The notes beneath the pieces were generated by a model. That model was given only the letters and a program-made list of their open reading frames with translations, was not told the DNA's origin and did no database searches. Source: an uncultured Bryobacterales bacterium (GTDB taxonomy: Bacteria; Acidobacteriota; Terriglobia; Bryobacterales; Bryobacteraceae). Taken from it: a stretch of DNA of 27,723 nt. The position numbers and the translations under genes were made by a program. This document shows, piece after piece, positions 16,937 through 23,572 of this stretch (positions are counted from its first letter, which is position 1; each line of letters begins with the position of its first letter). Location of the stretch: NCBI GenBank assembly GCA_937959285.1, contig CALGAR010000067.1, forward strand, positions 1-27,723, given 5' to 3'.

Positions 16937-16965
16937 TTGACACGCACTCGCGGTCCCAGTATCCT
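16937..16965 (+). promoter_or_regulatory. Promoter of the GAF-ANTAR transcript
   Basis: TTGACA (16937-16942) and TATCCT (16960-16965) are exactly 17 bases apart. The predicted transcript start, about 16972, is only a few bases before ATG 16975. It is divergent from the receptor 1 promoter. Confidence 0.65.
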
Positions 16966-16974
16966 GGGGTTCAA

Positions 16975-17049
16975 ATGCTCCGTACGACAACCGCGCCGAT
17001 TCAGTTTCAGAACCTTCGGAGCCGTTGTTGCGCCTCAGCCTGTTCGTAG
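16975..17049 (+). CDS. Candidate leaderless mini-ORF ending in a Cys cluster
   Basis: A 24-codon ORF starts two to three bases after the predicted transcript start, so it would be read without a normal 5' untranslated region. The C-terminus reads SRCCASACS, with three Cys among the last seven residues. Regulatory peptides with Cys codons near the end are known upstream of sulfur genes in Actinobacteria; here the downstream gene is a GAF-ANTAR protein about 260 bases away. A hairpin begins at the base after its stop. Whether it is translated is not known; composition and position are the only evidence. Between its stop and 17226 there is one further 24-codon ORF (17089-17163, beginning MSRNRGS) for which I see no support. 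Confidence 0.4.
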   Translation: MLRTTTAPIQFQNLRSRCCASACS

Positions 17050-17081
17050 CTGCCGGACGACGGCAGGGTTCGCCGCGGCAG
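17050..17081 (+). promoter_or_regulatory. Competing hairpins after the Cys mini-ORF
   Basis: CTGCCG (17050-17055) can pair with either of two CGGCAG copies, at 17061-17066 (loop GACGA) or 17076-17081. The choices exclude each other, and a ribosome on the stop codon at 17047-17049 would cover the left arm. No T-tract follows, so a simple intrinsic terminator is not present. Confidence 0.35.
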
Positions 17082-17225
17082 GCCGGGGATGAGTCGAAAT
17101 CGCGGAAGTACCAGGTCTCACAGGGAATATCCATCGGATTACGTTAAGACTGCCCGGTCATAACCCCCTCGACGCAGGCCGGGTCTCCTTCGCTATGCCG
17201 CTGCCAGTAGCCGTGCAGTTTCTCG

Positions 17226-17312
17226 ATGGACAAGGGAATTGATGGAGATTTCTACACAGAGGCTCGCAGCCTCAGGGAGCTGCGGATGTCAGGCTTGACT
17301 TTGACGGTATGA
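17226..17312 (+). CDS. Small ORF overlapping the GAF-ANTAR start (doubtful)
   Basis: A 28-codon ORF beginning MDKGIDGDFYTEARSL ends with a TGA that overlaps the ANTAR ATG in the sequence ATGA, an arrangement that would allow translational coupling. It has no clear Shine-Dalgarno sequence and no family I recognise, so it may be chance. Confidence 0.22.
   Translation: MDKGIDGDFYTEARSLRELRMSGLTLTV
17259..17284 (+). promoter_or_regulatory. Alternative hairpins upstream of the GAF-ANTAR start
   Basis: GAGGCT (17259-17264) pairs with AGCCTC (17268-17273) over the loop CGC. Alternatively CGCAGC (17265-17270) pairs with GCTGCG (17279-17284). The two share bases and lie 25-50 bases before the ATG. 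They do not show the A1/G4 hexaloops expected of an ANTAR target. Confidence 0.3.
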
Positions 17313-18148
17313 AGAACGAACAAGCGCCATTTGCACGCAGTCTGCGCCTGATTCTCGACATGATCGTGTGCCAGTACAAGGCAGACGTTGCTTACTTGTT
17401 TGAATACAGGGAAGCTAGGCGCGCCTTCACGCTTCGCGCATGCGCGGGCGACCGGAAGACGCGCACCGATGCCGAAACGGTGGAACTGCCGCCGGAAGCC
17501 GCGGCATGGATTGGGGAATTGAAGGGGCTCAAGGAGATGGAAGCCCCTTTCTCGGATGAGTGCGTAGGCTGGTTTCCGGAGGTGGTCCTCAACGAACTGA
17601 ACCGCGTTGTGATTGCTCCGCTGCGAACAGGCGAGAAGCTGGCTGGCGTTCTGACGGCGGGGTGGAGAAGCGTGGATCGAGCAGAGGCGGTCTCCCTCGA
17701 CGGCATCGCTGCGCTCGCTTTGTCTGTTACGGCTTTGCTCGCCCGGAGCCAGCAGGTGGAGTCCGCAACGGACATGGCTCTGCGGATCGCGGCACTCGAA
17801 GCCGAGCTCGCGGATCTCAAGATTGCGGACCGTACGAGCGGATTCCTCACCGAGGCTCAGCAGTCGAACGCGATAGCGGACCTGGTGAACCGCCACGTGC
17901 AACGCGTTCTGGAGACGACGGATAGCGCCTTGCTCTTCCGGCGGCAGCTCGAGCTATTGCAGGAACAGGTGCGCGACCGGCAACTGCTGAACCGCGCAAA
18001 GGCGCTCCTTCAGCGGGAGCGTCAGATGAGCGAGCAGGAAGCCTACCTGCATTTGCGCAACACGAGCCGGCGCGAACGGCGGCGCCTGCGCGAGGTAGCA
18101 AGCGAGTTGCTTCATATCTACGGGCGGGACGAAGCAACGGACCGGTGA
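17309..18148 (+). CDS. GAF-ANTAR domain RNA-binding transcription antiterminator
   Basis: The 279-residue protein has three parts. Residues about 8-145 look like a GAF sensor domain (ADVAYLFEYREARRAFTLRA, VVIAPLRTGEKLAGVLTAGW). Residues 150-225 are rich in heptad-like Leu/Glu/Gln and probably form a dimerising coiled coil. Residues 218-272 match the ANTAR domain: LLNRAKALLQRERQMSEQEAYLHLR followed by a basic segment RRERRRLREVASELL. ANTAR proteins bind RNAs with two hexaloop hairpins and prevent termination when their sensor is activated. No start alternative in frame is better than ATG 17309. It lies between two TonB receptor genes, so control of receptor or nutrient genes is plausible but unproven. 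Confidence 0.85.
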   Translation: MKNEQAPFARSLRLILDMIVCQYKADVAYLFEYREARRAFTLRACAGDRKTRTDAETVELPPEAAAWIGELKGLKEMEAPFSDECVGWFPEVVLNELNRVVIAPLRTGEKLAGVLTAGWRSVDRAEAVSLDGIAALALSVTALLARSQQVESATDMALRIAALEAELADLKIADRTSGFLTEAQQSNAIADLVNRHVQRVLETTDSALLFRRQLELLQEQVRDRQLLNRAKALLQRERQMSEQEAYLHLRNTSRRERRRLREVASELLHIYGRDEATDR

Positions 18149-18166
18149 CTCCTGCGAGTCACCGGT
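18141..18166. terminator. Bidirectional terminator between GAF-ANTAR and TonB receptor 2
   Basis: ACCGGTGACTC (18141-18151) pairs perfectly with GAGTCACCGGT (18156-18166), eleven pairs with loop CTGC. It includes the ANTAR stop codon and is 15 bases beyond the stop of the convergent receptor gene. CTTCTTCC follows on the plus strand; the T-tract is poor. Confidence 0.7.
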
Positions 18167-18180
18167 CTTCTTCCGGGCTT

Positions 18181-21100
18181 CTACCAGAGGAGCTTCAGGC
18201 CGAACTGCAGGTTACGAGGAGTATCGGCGCTTGTGATCTGCCCAAAGTTTGCAGCGCCCAGCGTGTTGCCGGGTGTTCCGAAACGCGGCGTGTTGGAGAA
18301 GTGAAACGCCTCGAACCGGAACTGCAGCCTGAGCCTCTCCTGAATCTGCCAGGATTTCAAAGCTGAGAAGTCCCAGTTGAACATGCCGCGCTGCCGGAGA
18401 ATGTTCCGGCCGGCGTTTCCGATGGTGAACGCCTCGGGTCTTTCAAAGGCGCTTGTGTCGAAGTCACGCGCGACGGTTCGCCCCGACGCGTAAGGATCTC
18501 CCACGACATCCGGGCGGTTCACGATGTTAATCGTGCCGGTGTTTGCAGGATTACCGGTCACAGTCGGGCTGAACGGCAGCCCGCTCGACGCCGTCACGAT
18601 GCTTCCCACGGTCCAGCCGCCGAGGACGGCCTCGATCAGCGGATGCGCGGATCCTCCGAACCGGCGTCCCTTGCCAAACGGAAGATCATAGAGACCGCTG
18701 GCCACGAACCTGTGCGGTACGTCCTGATTGTCCACGGACTTCTCGATGCGAAGGTTGCGGACGTCCTGGTAGCCGCAGCCAGTGGTGTTACCCTGCGCCG
18801 CGCCGCCGCACGTATCGCCCAGTGCCTTTGAGAATGTGTACGAGCCGAGGAGAGTGAAGCCCTGAGAGAAGCGCTTTTCGACCTTCGTAATCAGGGCATG
18901 GTAAGAAGAGTTGCCATCGAACCTGTGACTGTAAACAGCGCCGAGCGGTGATGCAATGATTCCTGTACCCGGGATTTCTATGGATTGATACAGGCGCTTA
19001 CTGTTCAGATTGCCGGGCGCCGGAGGGGAAAAGTTCCCGTCGTACTGCCGGAGCAGATGCAAGCCGCGCGACCCGCTGTATCCGACTTCAATCAACCAGT
19101 CCGACGCAAGTTGATGCTGAATGTTGAAGTTCCACTGGTGCGCCGAGGACAGCTTTGGATTGCGCTCGTAAGAGCTGAATTGCAAGCTGGTCGCACGGGT
19201 TAAATCGGTGGCTCCCTCTGGCGGTCCGTCGGCGAGCACAACGGCGGGATTGGCTGTGCTGCCGGCGAGGGTTACGCCGTAGGCAAAGGGAGGATTGCCG
19301 ATCAGGAATTCGTTATCGCCGAATGGTTCCATGTACGAATAGAAGATGCCATAGCCGGACCGGATCACCGTGGCTTCATTCAAGCGGTACGCAAAGCCGA
19401 TGCGCGGCATGAAGTTGTTCGTGTCCGTGGCGATCAGGGCGCGATCTTCCCGGGAACCGGCGCTCGCATAGACCAGGCTTGGGCTTGCGGGCGACGTGTC
19501 CAGATCGAAGGTCCCCATCTTGTTGTACTTCTCGACCCACGGCGGAGAAACCTCGTAGCGCAAGCCGAGGTTGATTGTCAGCCGGTCGGAGATTTTCCAG
19601 TCATCCTGAGCAAAGAAGCTGAGATTATAAGTGCGAAGCTGCACGTTCACAGGCGTGTTCCAAGCCCACGCGCTCGCATACCCAAGCAGGAAATCGGCAG
19701 CGCCGTCGTTCGTGTATTGGGAGTTGAAGGTATAGTTGCCCACGGAGTTGCGCGAGCTCAGTATGTTGTTCTGCGATCTCAGGAATCCCGCTCCGAACTT
19801 AAACGTGTGGCGCGATTTGATCCAGGTCAGATCGCCTGAGAGCTGCCGGTTCTGGGAATCGCGATCAACGGGATTGAATCCTCCGATTCCGAGCGCGCGG
19901 TAGCCCGTGATTGACAACTGGGAAAATCCGCCCGGGATCGTATTATCGCCGCCTTTAATGCCGTACTCCTGATTCAGGAATGCGCCATTTGTTGAGGCGG
20001 GATTGTTGCGCTTGAAGAGGGTGAAGTTCCATCCTGCCCGAACGGAGGCGAGCAGAGTGGGACTGAAGATATGGTTCCAGCCTGCGCCTGTGTTGTATCC
20101 CTCCGTGATGTAGTCTAGGTTGCCGCCGCCATAGGCTGGCGCGGGCAGCGAGGGGGTGTCCGGGACATTCACATCCTGCTTGCTCAAACGCCAGAACGCC
20201 GTATCCTGGCTGCCGAGGTTCTGGTCGATTCGCACGTCCCACTTGTCGACATCCTGATTGCGCGGCGACAGGTATGTGTAGTTCGAGGCAAGGCCCGAAG
20301 TCATCGGCTCAGGGTAGAGACGGATCAGGCGCTGCGCCACAGGGTCGATTCGCGAAGCGGGAATGACGTTGTTTGCGAACGGCTGCTGTGTGGTCGGATC
20401 CTTGATTTGCTTGGGCGCCAGCTCGCCAAAATCGCCGGATCGCATCCGCATGGTTGGAATCGTGCTGATGATGGTGCCTGTTTCCCGGATGCGCGTTCCT
20501 TCGTAGTCGCCAAAGAAGAACGTCCGGTTGCGCCCGTTCCACAGTTTGGGAATGATGCCCGGCCCGCCGATCGAGAAGCCGTACTGGTTCCGCTTGAACG
20601 GCGGCTTTTCGGCCTCGGCGGGCGTAAAGTAATTCCGCGCGTCCAGCTTCTCATTCCGCAGGAATTCGAAGGCAGAGCCATGGAGCTCATTGGTCCCCGA
20701 CTTCAACGTTAAGTTGACGACGGAGCCCATCGCCCGCCCGAATTCGGCGGCATAGGCGTTCGTCTGCACCTTGAATTCCTGCACTGCGTCGACCGAAGGC
20801 TGCACCATCTCGGCGCGGCGTCCAGCGCCAGCGAGTTCAACAGAGTTGTTGTCAATGCCGTCAAGGAGGTAGTTATTCTGCGTGACACGCTGGCCGCCGG
20901 AGCTGAAGCCGCCAAAGCGGCTACCTGGGGCTGAGGGAACGGTGCCTGCCGACAAAAGCGCAAGATCTCCGTAGTAGCGGCCGTTCAACGGCATCTCGAC
21001 AATGCGCTTGTTGTCGATGACCTGTCCCTGGCTTGCCTCGACGGTGTTGAGCTGCAAAGCCTGAGCGGTGACCTCGACGCGTTCCGATACTGCGCCTACC

Positions 21101-21435
21101 TCGAGCGTGAAATCCAGCTCTGCTCGCTGGTCCACAGCGAGGGCGGTACTGCGAATCACGGACTTGAATCCGCTATGCTCAGCGGTCACCTCGTAATTGC
21201 CAGGCGAAAGAAGGGGAAACGTATACAGTCCGGCTTCGTTGGACTGTGCGACACGTTGAGCGCCTGTTGCAGTGTTTCGAAGGGTGAGTGTCGCCCCGGC
21301 GACGGCTGCGCCGGAGGAATCGACGACGCGACCGGTGATCGAGCCAGTCTGTGCGCAAAGCGGCACCGCTCCCACCGTTAAGAGAGCGGATGCAAAGACA
21401 ACGAATGCAACGAATAAGAAGGGGAGTTTTCTCAT
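18181..21435 (-). CDS. Oar-like TonB-dependent receptor with carboxypeptidase-regulatory-like domain (2)
   Basis: An outer membrane protein of 1084 residues with the same plan as the first receptor. The signal peptide (LPFLFVAFVVFASALLTVG) probably ends at LCAQ. Next is the regulatory-like domain (GSITGRVVDSSGAAVAGATL, GLYTFPLLSPGNYEVTAEHSG), then the plug (NKRIVEMPLNGRYYGDLALL, NNYLLDGIDNNSVE, AEFGRAMGSVVNLTLKSGTN, GSAFEFLRNEKLDARNYF), and then the barrel, ending QFGLKLLW. Some motifs are shared with receptor 1 (EFLRN-KLDARN, TFEFF-type NRTFFFGDYEG), but the two are clearly diverged paralogues, not a recent duplication. It stands alone as a transcription unit. Substrate unknown. Confidence 0.93.
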   Translation of the reverse strand: MRKLPFLFVAFVVFASALLTVGAVPLCAQTGSITGRVVDSSGAAVAGATLTLRNTATGAQRVAQSNEAGLYTFPLLSPGNYEVTAEHSGFKSVIRSTALAVDQRAELDFTLEVGAVSERVEVTAQALQLNTVEASQGQVIDNKRIVEMPLNGRYYGDLALLSAGTVPSAPGSRFGGFSSGGQRVTQNNYLLDGIDNNSVELAGAGRRAEMVQPSVDAVQEFKVQTNAYAAEFGRAMGSVVNLTLKSGTNELHGSAFEFLRNEKLDARNYFTPAEAEKPPFKRNQYGFSIGGPGIIPKLWNGRNRTFFFGDYEGTRIRETGTIISTIPTMRMRSGDFGELAPKQIKDPTTQQPFANNVIPASRIDPVAQRLIRLYPEPMTSGLASNYTYLSPRNQDVDKWDVRIDQNLGSQDTAFWRLSKQDVNVPDTPSLPAPAYGGGNLDYITEGYNTGAGWNHIFSPTLLASVRAGWNFTLFKRNNPASTNGAFLNQEYGIKGGDNTIPGGFSQLSITGYRALGIGGFNPVDRDSQNRQLSGDLTWIKSRHTFKFGAGFLRSQNNILSSRNSVGNYTFNSQYTNDGAADFLLGYASAWAWNTPVNVQLRTYNLSFFAQDDWKISDRLTINLGLRYEVSPPWVEKYNKMGTFDLDTSPASPSLVYASAGSREDRALIATDTNNFMPRIGFAYRLNEATVIRSGYGIFYSYMEPFGDNEFLIGNPPFAYGVTLAGSTANPAVVLADGPPEGATDLTRATSLQFSSYERNPKLSSAHQWNFNIQHQLASDWLIEVGYSGSRGLHLLRQYDGNFSPPAPGNLNSKRLYQSIEIPGTGIIASPLGAVYSHRFDGNSSYHALITKVEKRFSQGFTLLGSYTFSKALGDTCGGAAQGNTTGCGYQDVRNLRIEKSVDNQDVPHRFVASGLYDLPFGKGRRFGGSAHPLIEAVLGGWTVGSIVTASSGLPFSPTVTGNPANTGTINIVNRPDVVGDPYASGRTVARDFDTSAFERPEAFTIGNAGRNILRQRGMFNWDFSALKSWQIQERLRLQFRFEAFHFSNTPRFGTPGNTLGAANFGQITSADTPRNLQFGLKLLW

Positions 21436-21509
21436 GACATGATCACCATCAATAGTCAGAAGGGAAGCCCTGGTCCTCGCCGGAGCAAAGTACCCTACTA
21501 ATCCTATCG

Positions 21510-21538
21510 ACCATATATGATTATGTATTCGCTGTCAA
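21510..21538 (-). promoter_or_regulatory. Promoter of TonB receptor 2
   Basis: On the minus strand TTGACA (21538-21533) is followed after 17 bases by TATGGT (21515-21510); an overlapping CATATA offers a shorter spacing. The -35 context TATTGACAG equals that of receptor 1. The leader would be about 70 bases. Confidence 0.5.
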
Positions 21539-21545
21539 TACTTCG

Positions 21546-21571
21546 GCAAGCCTCTTGCAATGCAAGCCTCT
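21546..21571 (-). promoter_or_regulatory. Possible operator upstream of TonB receptor 2 promoter
   Basis: GCAAGCCTCT occurs twice as a direct repeat (21546-21555 and 21562-21571, period 16). Between and across them lies the palindrome CTTGCA-A-TGCAAG (21554-21566). The element is just upstream of the -35 box, where an activator would bind. The regulator is unknown. Confidence 0.4.
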
Positions 21572-21652
21572 AACGGAAAAGGGGAAAAGGTGTTACGGAT
21601 CCGAATCGGTTTGATGCCTTGGGGAGAAGCGCCCCGACCGCCTCAGCTTTCG

Positions 21653-22552
21653 TTAAACGGTTCGATTCCGGACGGATGAGGGGAGGCGCTGCTCGAGCCA
21701 TCGGAGCTTATCCGGGTTGCGGATGGCATGAATCGAATGAATCCGGTCTTGGATCGAGAGGATGAACACGGTGTCGAGCTGGCCCTGCACAAACACAAGC
21801 ACGGCGGGTTCACCGTTCACCTCGGAGATCTCCACATGCCAGGCGCTTAGGTCTTTGACGGCCTTTTGACGAAGTCCGACGAACAGCTTGGCGATTGCCG
21901 CTGCGCCTTCCACCACGCGCTTCGCTGCCGCGACTTTGCCTCCGCCGTCTGCCGTAAACGTCGCATGCTCGGCGAGCAGAACTTCCAATCCCTCGAGATC
22001 GCCCTCCTGAGCGGCAGACAGGAAGCGGCGCACGATCTCACGCTGGCGCTCAGGGCTTGCAGTGAACCGCCGCTTGCCCTGCGTAAGGCGCTCCTTGGCG
22101 CGGTGAACCAGTTGACGTACGGCGGCCTCGCTGGTATCTAAAATCCTCGCGATGTCCGCGTAGTCGTAGTCAAAAATCTCCCCGAGCAGAAACGCCGCTC
22201 GCTCGGTTGGGGACAACGTCTCGAGCAAAACGAGAAACGCTACGGTAATGGACTCCCGGCGGAGCACTTCAGACTCTGGCGCGGGCACCGCGTCGAGCAG
22301 AACCGGTTCCGGCAGCCACGGCCCCACGTATTCTTCGCGGGAAGCTCTGGCGGACTTCAGCCGGTCGAGGCACAGCCGCGTTACGACCGTCGAGAGCCAG
22401 GCGCGCTCGGAGACGAGGCCTGGCGGCGTCTTGTCCACCCGCAGCCAGGCGTCCTGAATGACGTCTTCAGCTTCGGTAGCGCTGCCAAGCATTCGATATG
22501 CGATAGAGAAGAGATAAGGGCGCAACTCCTCGAAACGCTGAACTGAAATCAA
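21653..22552 (-). CDS. ECF41-group RNA polymerase sigma factor with C-terminal SnoaL-like domain
   Basis: The 299-residue protein contains sigma region 2 (RPYLFSIAYRMLGSATEAEDVIQDAWLR, split here as residues 11-38), region 4 (LSPTERAAFLLGEIFDY, SEAAVRQLVHRAKERL, about 113-156) and a fused SnoaL-like domain (about 170-285). The three ECF41 hallmarks are present: WLPEP in the linker (79-83), DGGGK (202-206) and NPDKL (279-283). In this group the fused domain replaces an anti-sigma factor and tunes activity. The start is taken as TTG 22552, with GGGAGG five bases upstream; it overlaps the epimerase stop as TTGA, so the two are translationally coupled. An open frame continues upstream but only inside the epimerase gene. 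ECF41 genes are typically linked to carboxymuconolactone decarboxylase, oxidoreductase or epimerase partners, as here. Confidence 0.92.
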   Translation of the reverse strand: MISVQRFEELRPYLFSIAYRMLGSATEAEDVIQDAWLRVDKTPPGLVSERAWLSTVVTRLCLDRLKSARASREEYVGPWLPEPVLLDAVPAPESEVLRRESITVAFLVLLETLSPTERAAFLLGEIFDYDYADIARILDTSEAAVRQLVHRAKERLTQGKRRFTASPERQREIVRRFLSAAQEGDLEGLEVLLAEHATFTADGGGKVAAAKRVVEGAAAIAKLFVGLRQKAVKDLSAWHVEISEVNGEPAVLVFVQGQLDTVFILSIQDRIHSIHAIRNPDKLRWLEQRLPSSVRNRTV

Positions 22553-23508
22553 GCGGCCCTCCCGGTTGAGGCGGCCAGTTGAGCAAGACCGGACGAGAGG
22601 GTCGGATAGGCCAACCGCCAGTTGAGTTCTCGTTTTGCCTTCTCGTTGCTCAAAGCCAGATGCGCGGAGATCAAACTTACGAATACCGGCGCCATCCACT
22701 TCAGAAGCCAGGCTGGCAGAGACCGGGGCGGCCGCAGGCCAAGAACACGGGACACGCAGGCGAGCGCGCCATCCGGAGTGAGGGGCTGATCGTCGGCGAT
22801 GTGATAGAGCGGGGCGGGCCGTGGATGCTCGAGGGCAGCCATCGTCGATGAGACAGCATCGTCGATGTGAATCCACGAAGCAAGGCCGGTTGCGTGCTTT
22901 GGCATGAAGATTTTGCCTGCGCGCAGGCCGTCGAGCAGCGCCTTTGTCGAACCTACGCCGGGGCCGTAGAAGAAAGCATACCGGAGGACTGTAGTCTCGA
23001 TTTGCTTGCGTTTGCGGGCTTCGGCGTGCTGTTCCTCGAGCGAGCGCAATGCGAGGATGGTCTCTCGCATCGGGTCTTGCGGCGGAACAGGCCCGAGCGG
23101 GTCGGCCTCGGTGAGCGGACGGCATGCTTGCGGCCGTCCTACCGCCGCCGCAAAGGATTCGGCGACGACTCGCCGCGCTCCGGCGCGGATTGCAGCCTTC
23201 AACAGGTACGCGGAGCCCTTAATCCGGAGCTCATTCGTGGCCCGATAATCCCGCGGGCGCAAGGCGGGGGTGTGCGGTAGCGCGGTCAGGAGGTTAACGA
23301 CATGCGAGGGGCGGGTCGCCTCGATAGCTCGGCTGACTGCGTCTTCCTCCAGTGCGTCCGCAACGATTGCGCGTGCACCCCTTTCTTCAATCAGCGCCCG
23401 CTTCGCCGCCGATCGCGTCAGGCCGATTACCTCGTGTCCGGCGCGCACTAACTCTCTGACAAGGGGCAGCCCTAACGTTCCTCCTGCTCCGGCAACGAAA
23501 ACTCTCAT
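22549..23508 (-). CDS. NAD-dependent epimerase/dehydratase (SDR family), ECF41 partner
   Basis: The 319-residue protein starts MRVFVAGAGGTLGLPLVREL, the Rossmann dinucleotide-binding motif of extended/atypical short-chain dehydrogenases. Further landmarks are DYRATNELRIKGSAYLLKAA, RRVVAESFAAAVG, VLRYAFFYGPG and SWIHIDDAVSS. The family interconverts or reduces nucleotide sugars and related carbonyls; the canonical Tyr-x-x-x-Lys pair is not obvious, so the catalytic type is uncertain. ATG 23508 has GGAAG close upstream; a longer frame exists but crosses the promoter. It is the first gene of a two-gene operon with the sigma factor and is the likely main target of that factor. Confidence 0.88.
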   Translation of the reverse strand: MRVFVAGAGGTLGLPLVRELVRAGHEVIGLTRSAAKRALIEERGARAIVADALEEDAVSRAIEATRPSHVVNLLTALPHTPALRPRDYRATNELRIKGSAYLLKAAIRAGARRVVAESFAAAVGRPQACRPLTEADPLGPVPPQDPMRETILALRSLEEQHAEARKRKQIETTVLRYAFFYGPGVGSTKALLDGLRAGKIFMPKHATGLASWIHIDDAVSSTMAALEHPRPAPLYHIADDQPLTPDGALACVSRVLGLRPPRSLPAWLLKWMAPVFVSLISAHLALSNEKAKRELNWRLAYPTLSSGLAQLAASTGRAA

Positions 23509-23533
23509 AATTCTTCCGCCTCCTGAACGGGAG

Positions 23534-23560
23534 GACGAATCGGAGGGCGCCCCTGTGACA
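23534..23560 (-). promoter_or_regulatory. ECF41-type promoter of the epimerase-sigma operon
   Basis: On the minus strand TGTCACA (23560-23554) and CGTC (23537-23534) are separated by 16 bases. This equals the target motif I know for ECF41 sigma factors. The predicted start near 23528 gives a leader of about 20 bases with GGAGG and GGAAG before ATG 23508. It implies autoregulation by the sigma factor encoded downstream. Confidence 0.78.
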
Positions 23561-23572
23561 GAACCGGAAGAA

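Noticed and set aside
17089..17163. 24-codon ORF upstream of the ANTAR gene
   Set aside because: No adequate ribosome binding site, no recognised family, basic random-looking composition.
16966..17308. tRNA or known riboswitch in the long ANTAR leader
   Set aside because: No cloverleaf, T-loop or known riboswitch core sequence was found on reading; only short competing hairpins.
13429..21435. Recent duplication of the two TonB receptor genes
   Set aside because: Only family motifs are shared; signal peptides, plugs and barrels differ throughout, and lengths and C-termini differ.
22553..23125. Long N-terminal extension of the ECF41 sigma factor
   Set aside because: It is the shadow of the epimerase gene on the same strand in another frame; sigma region 2 begins right after TTG 22552.
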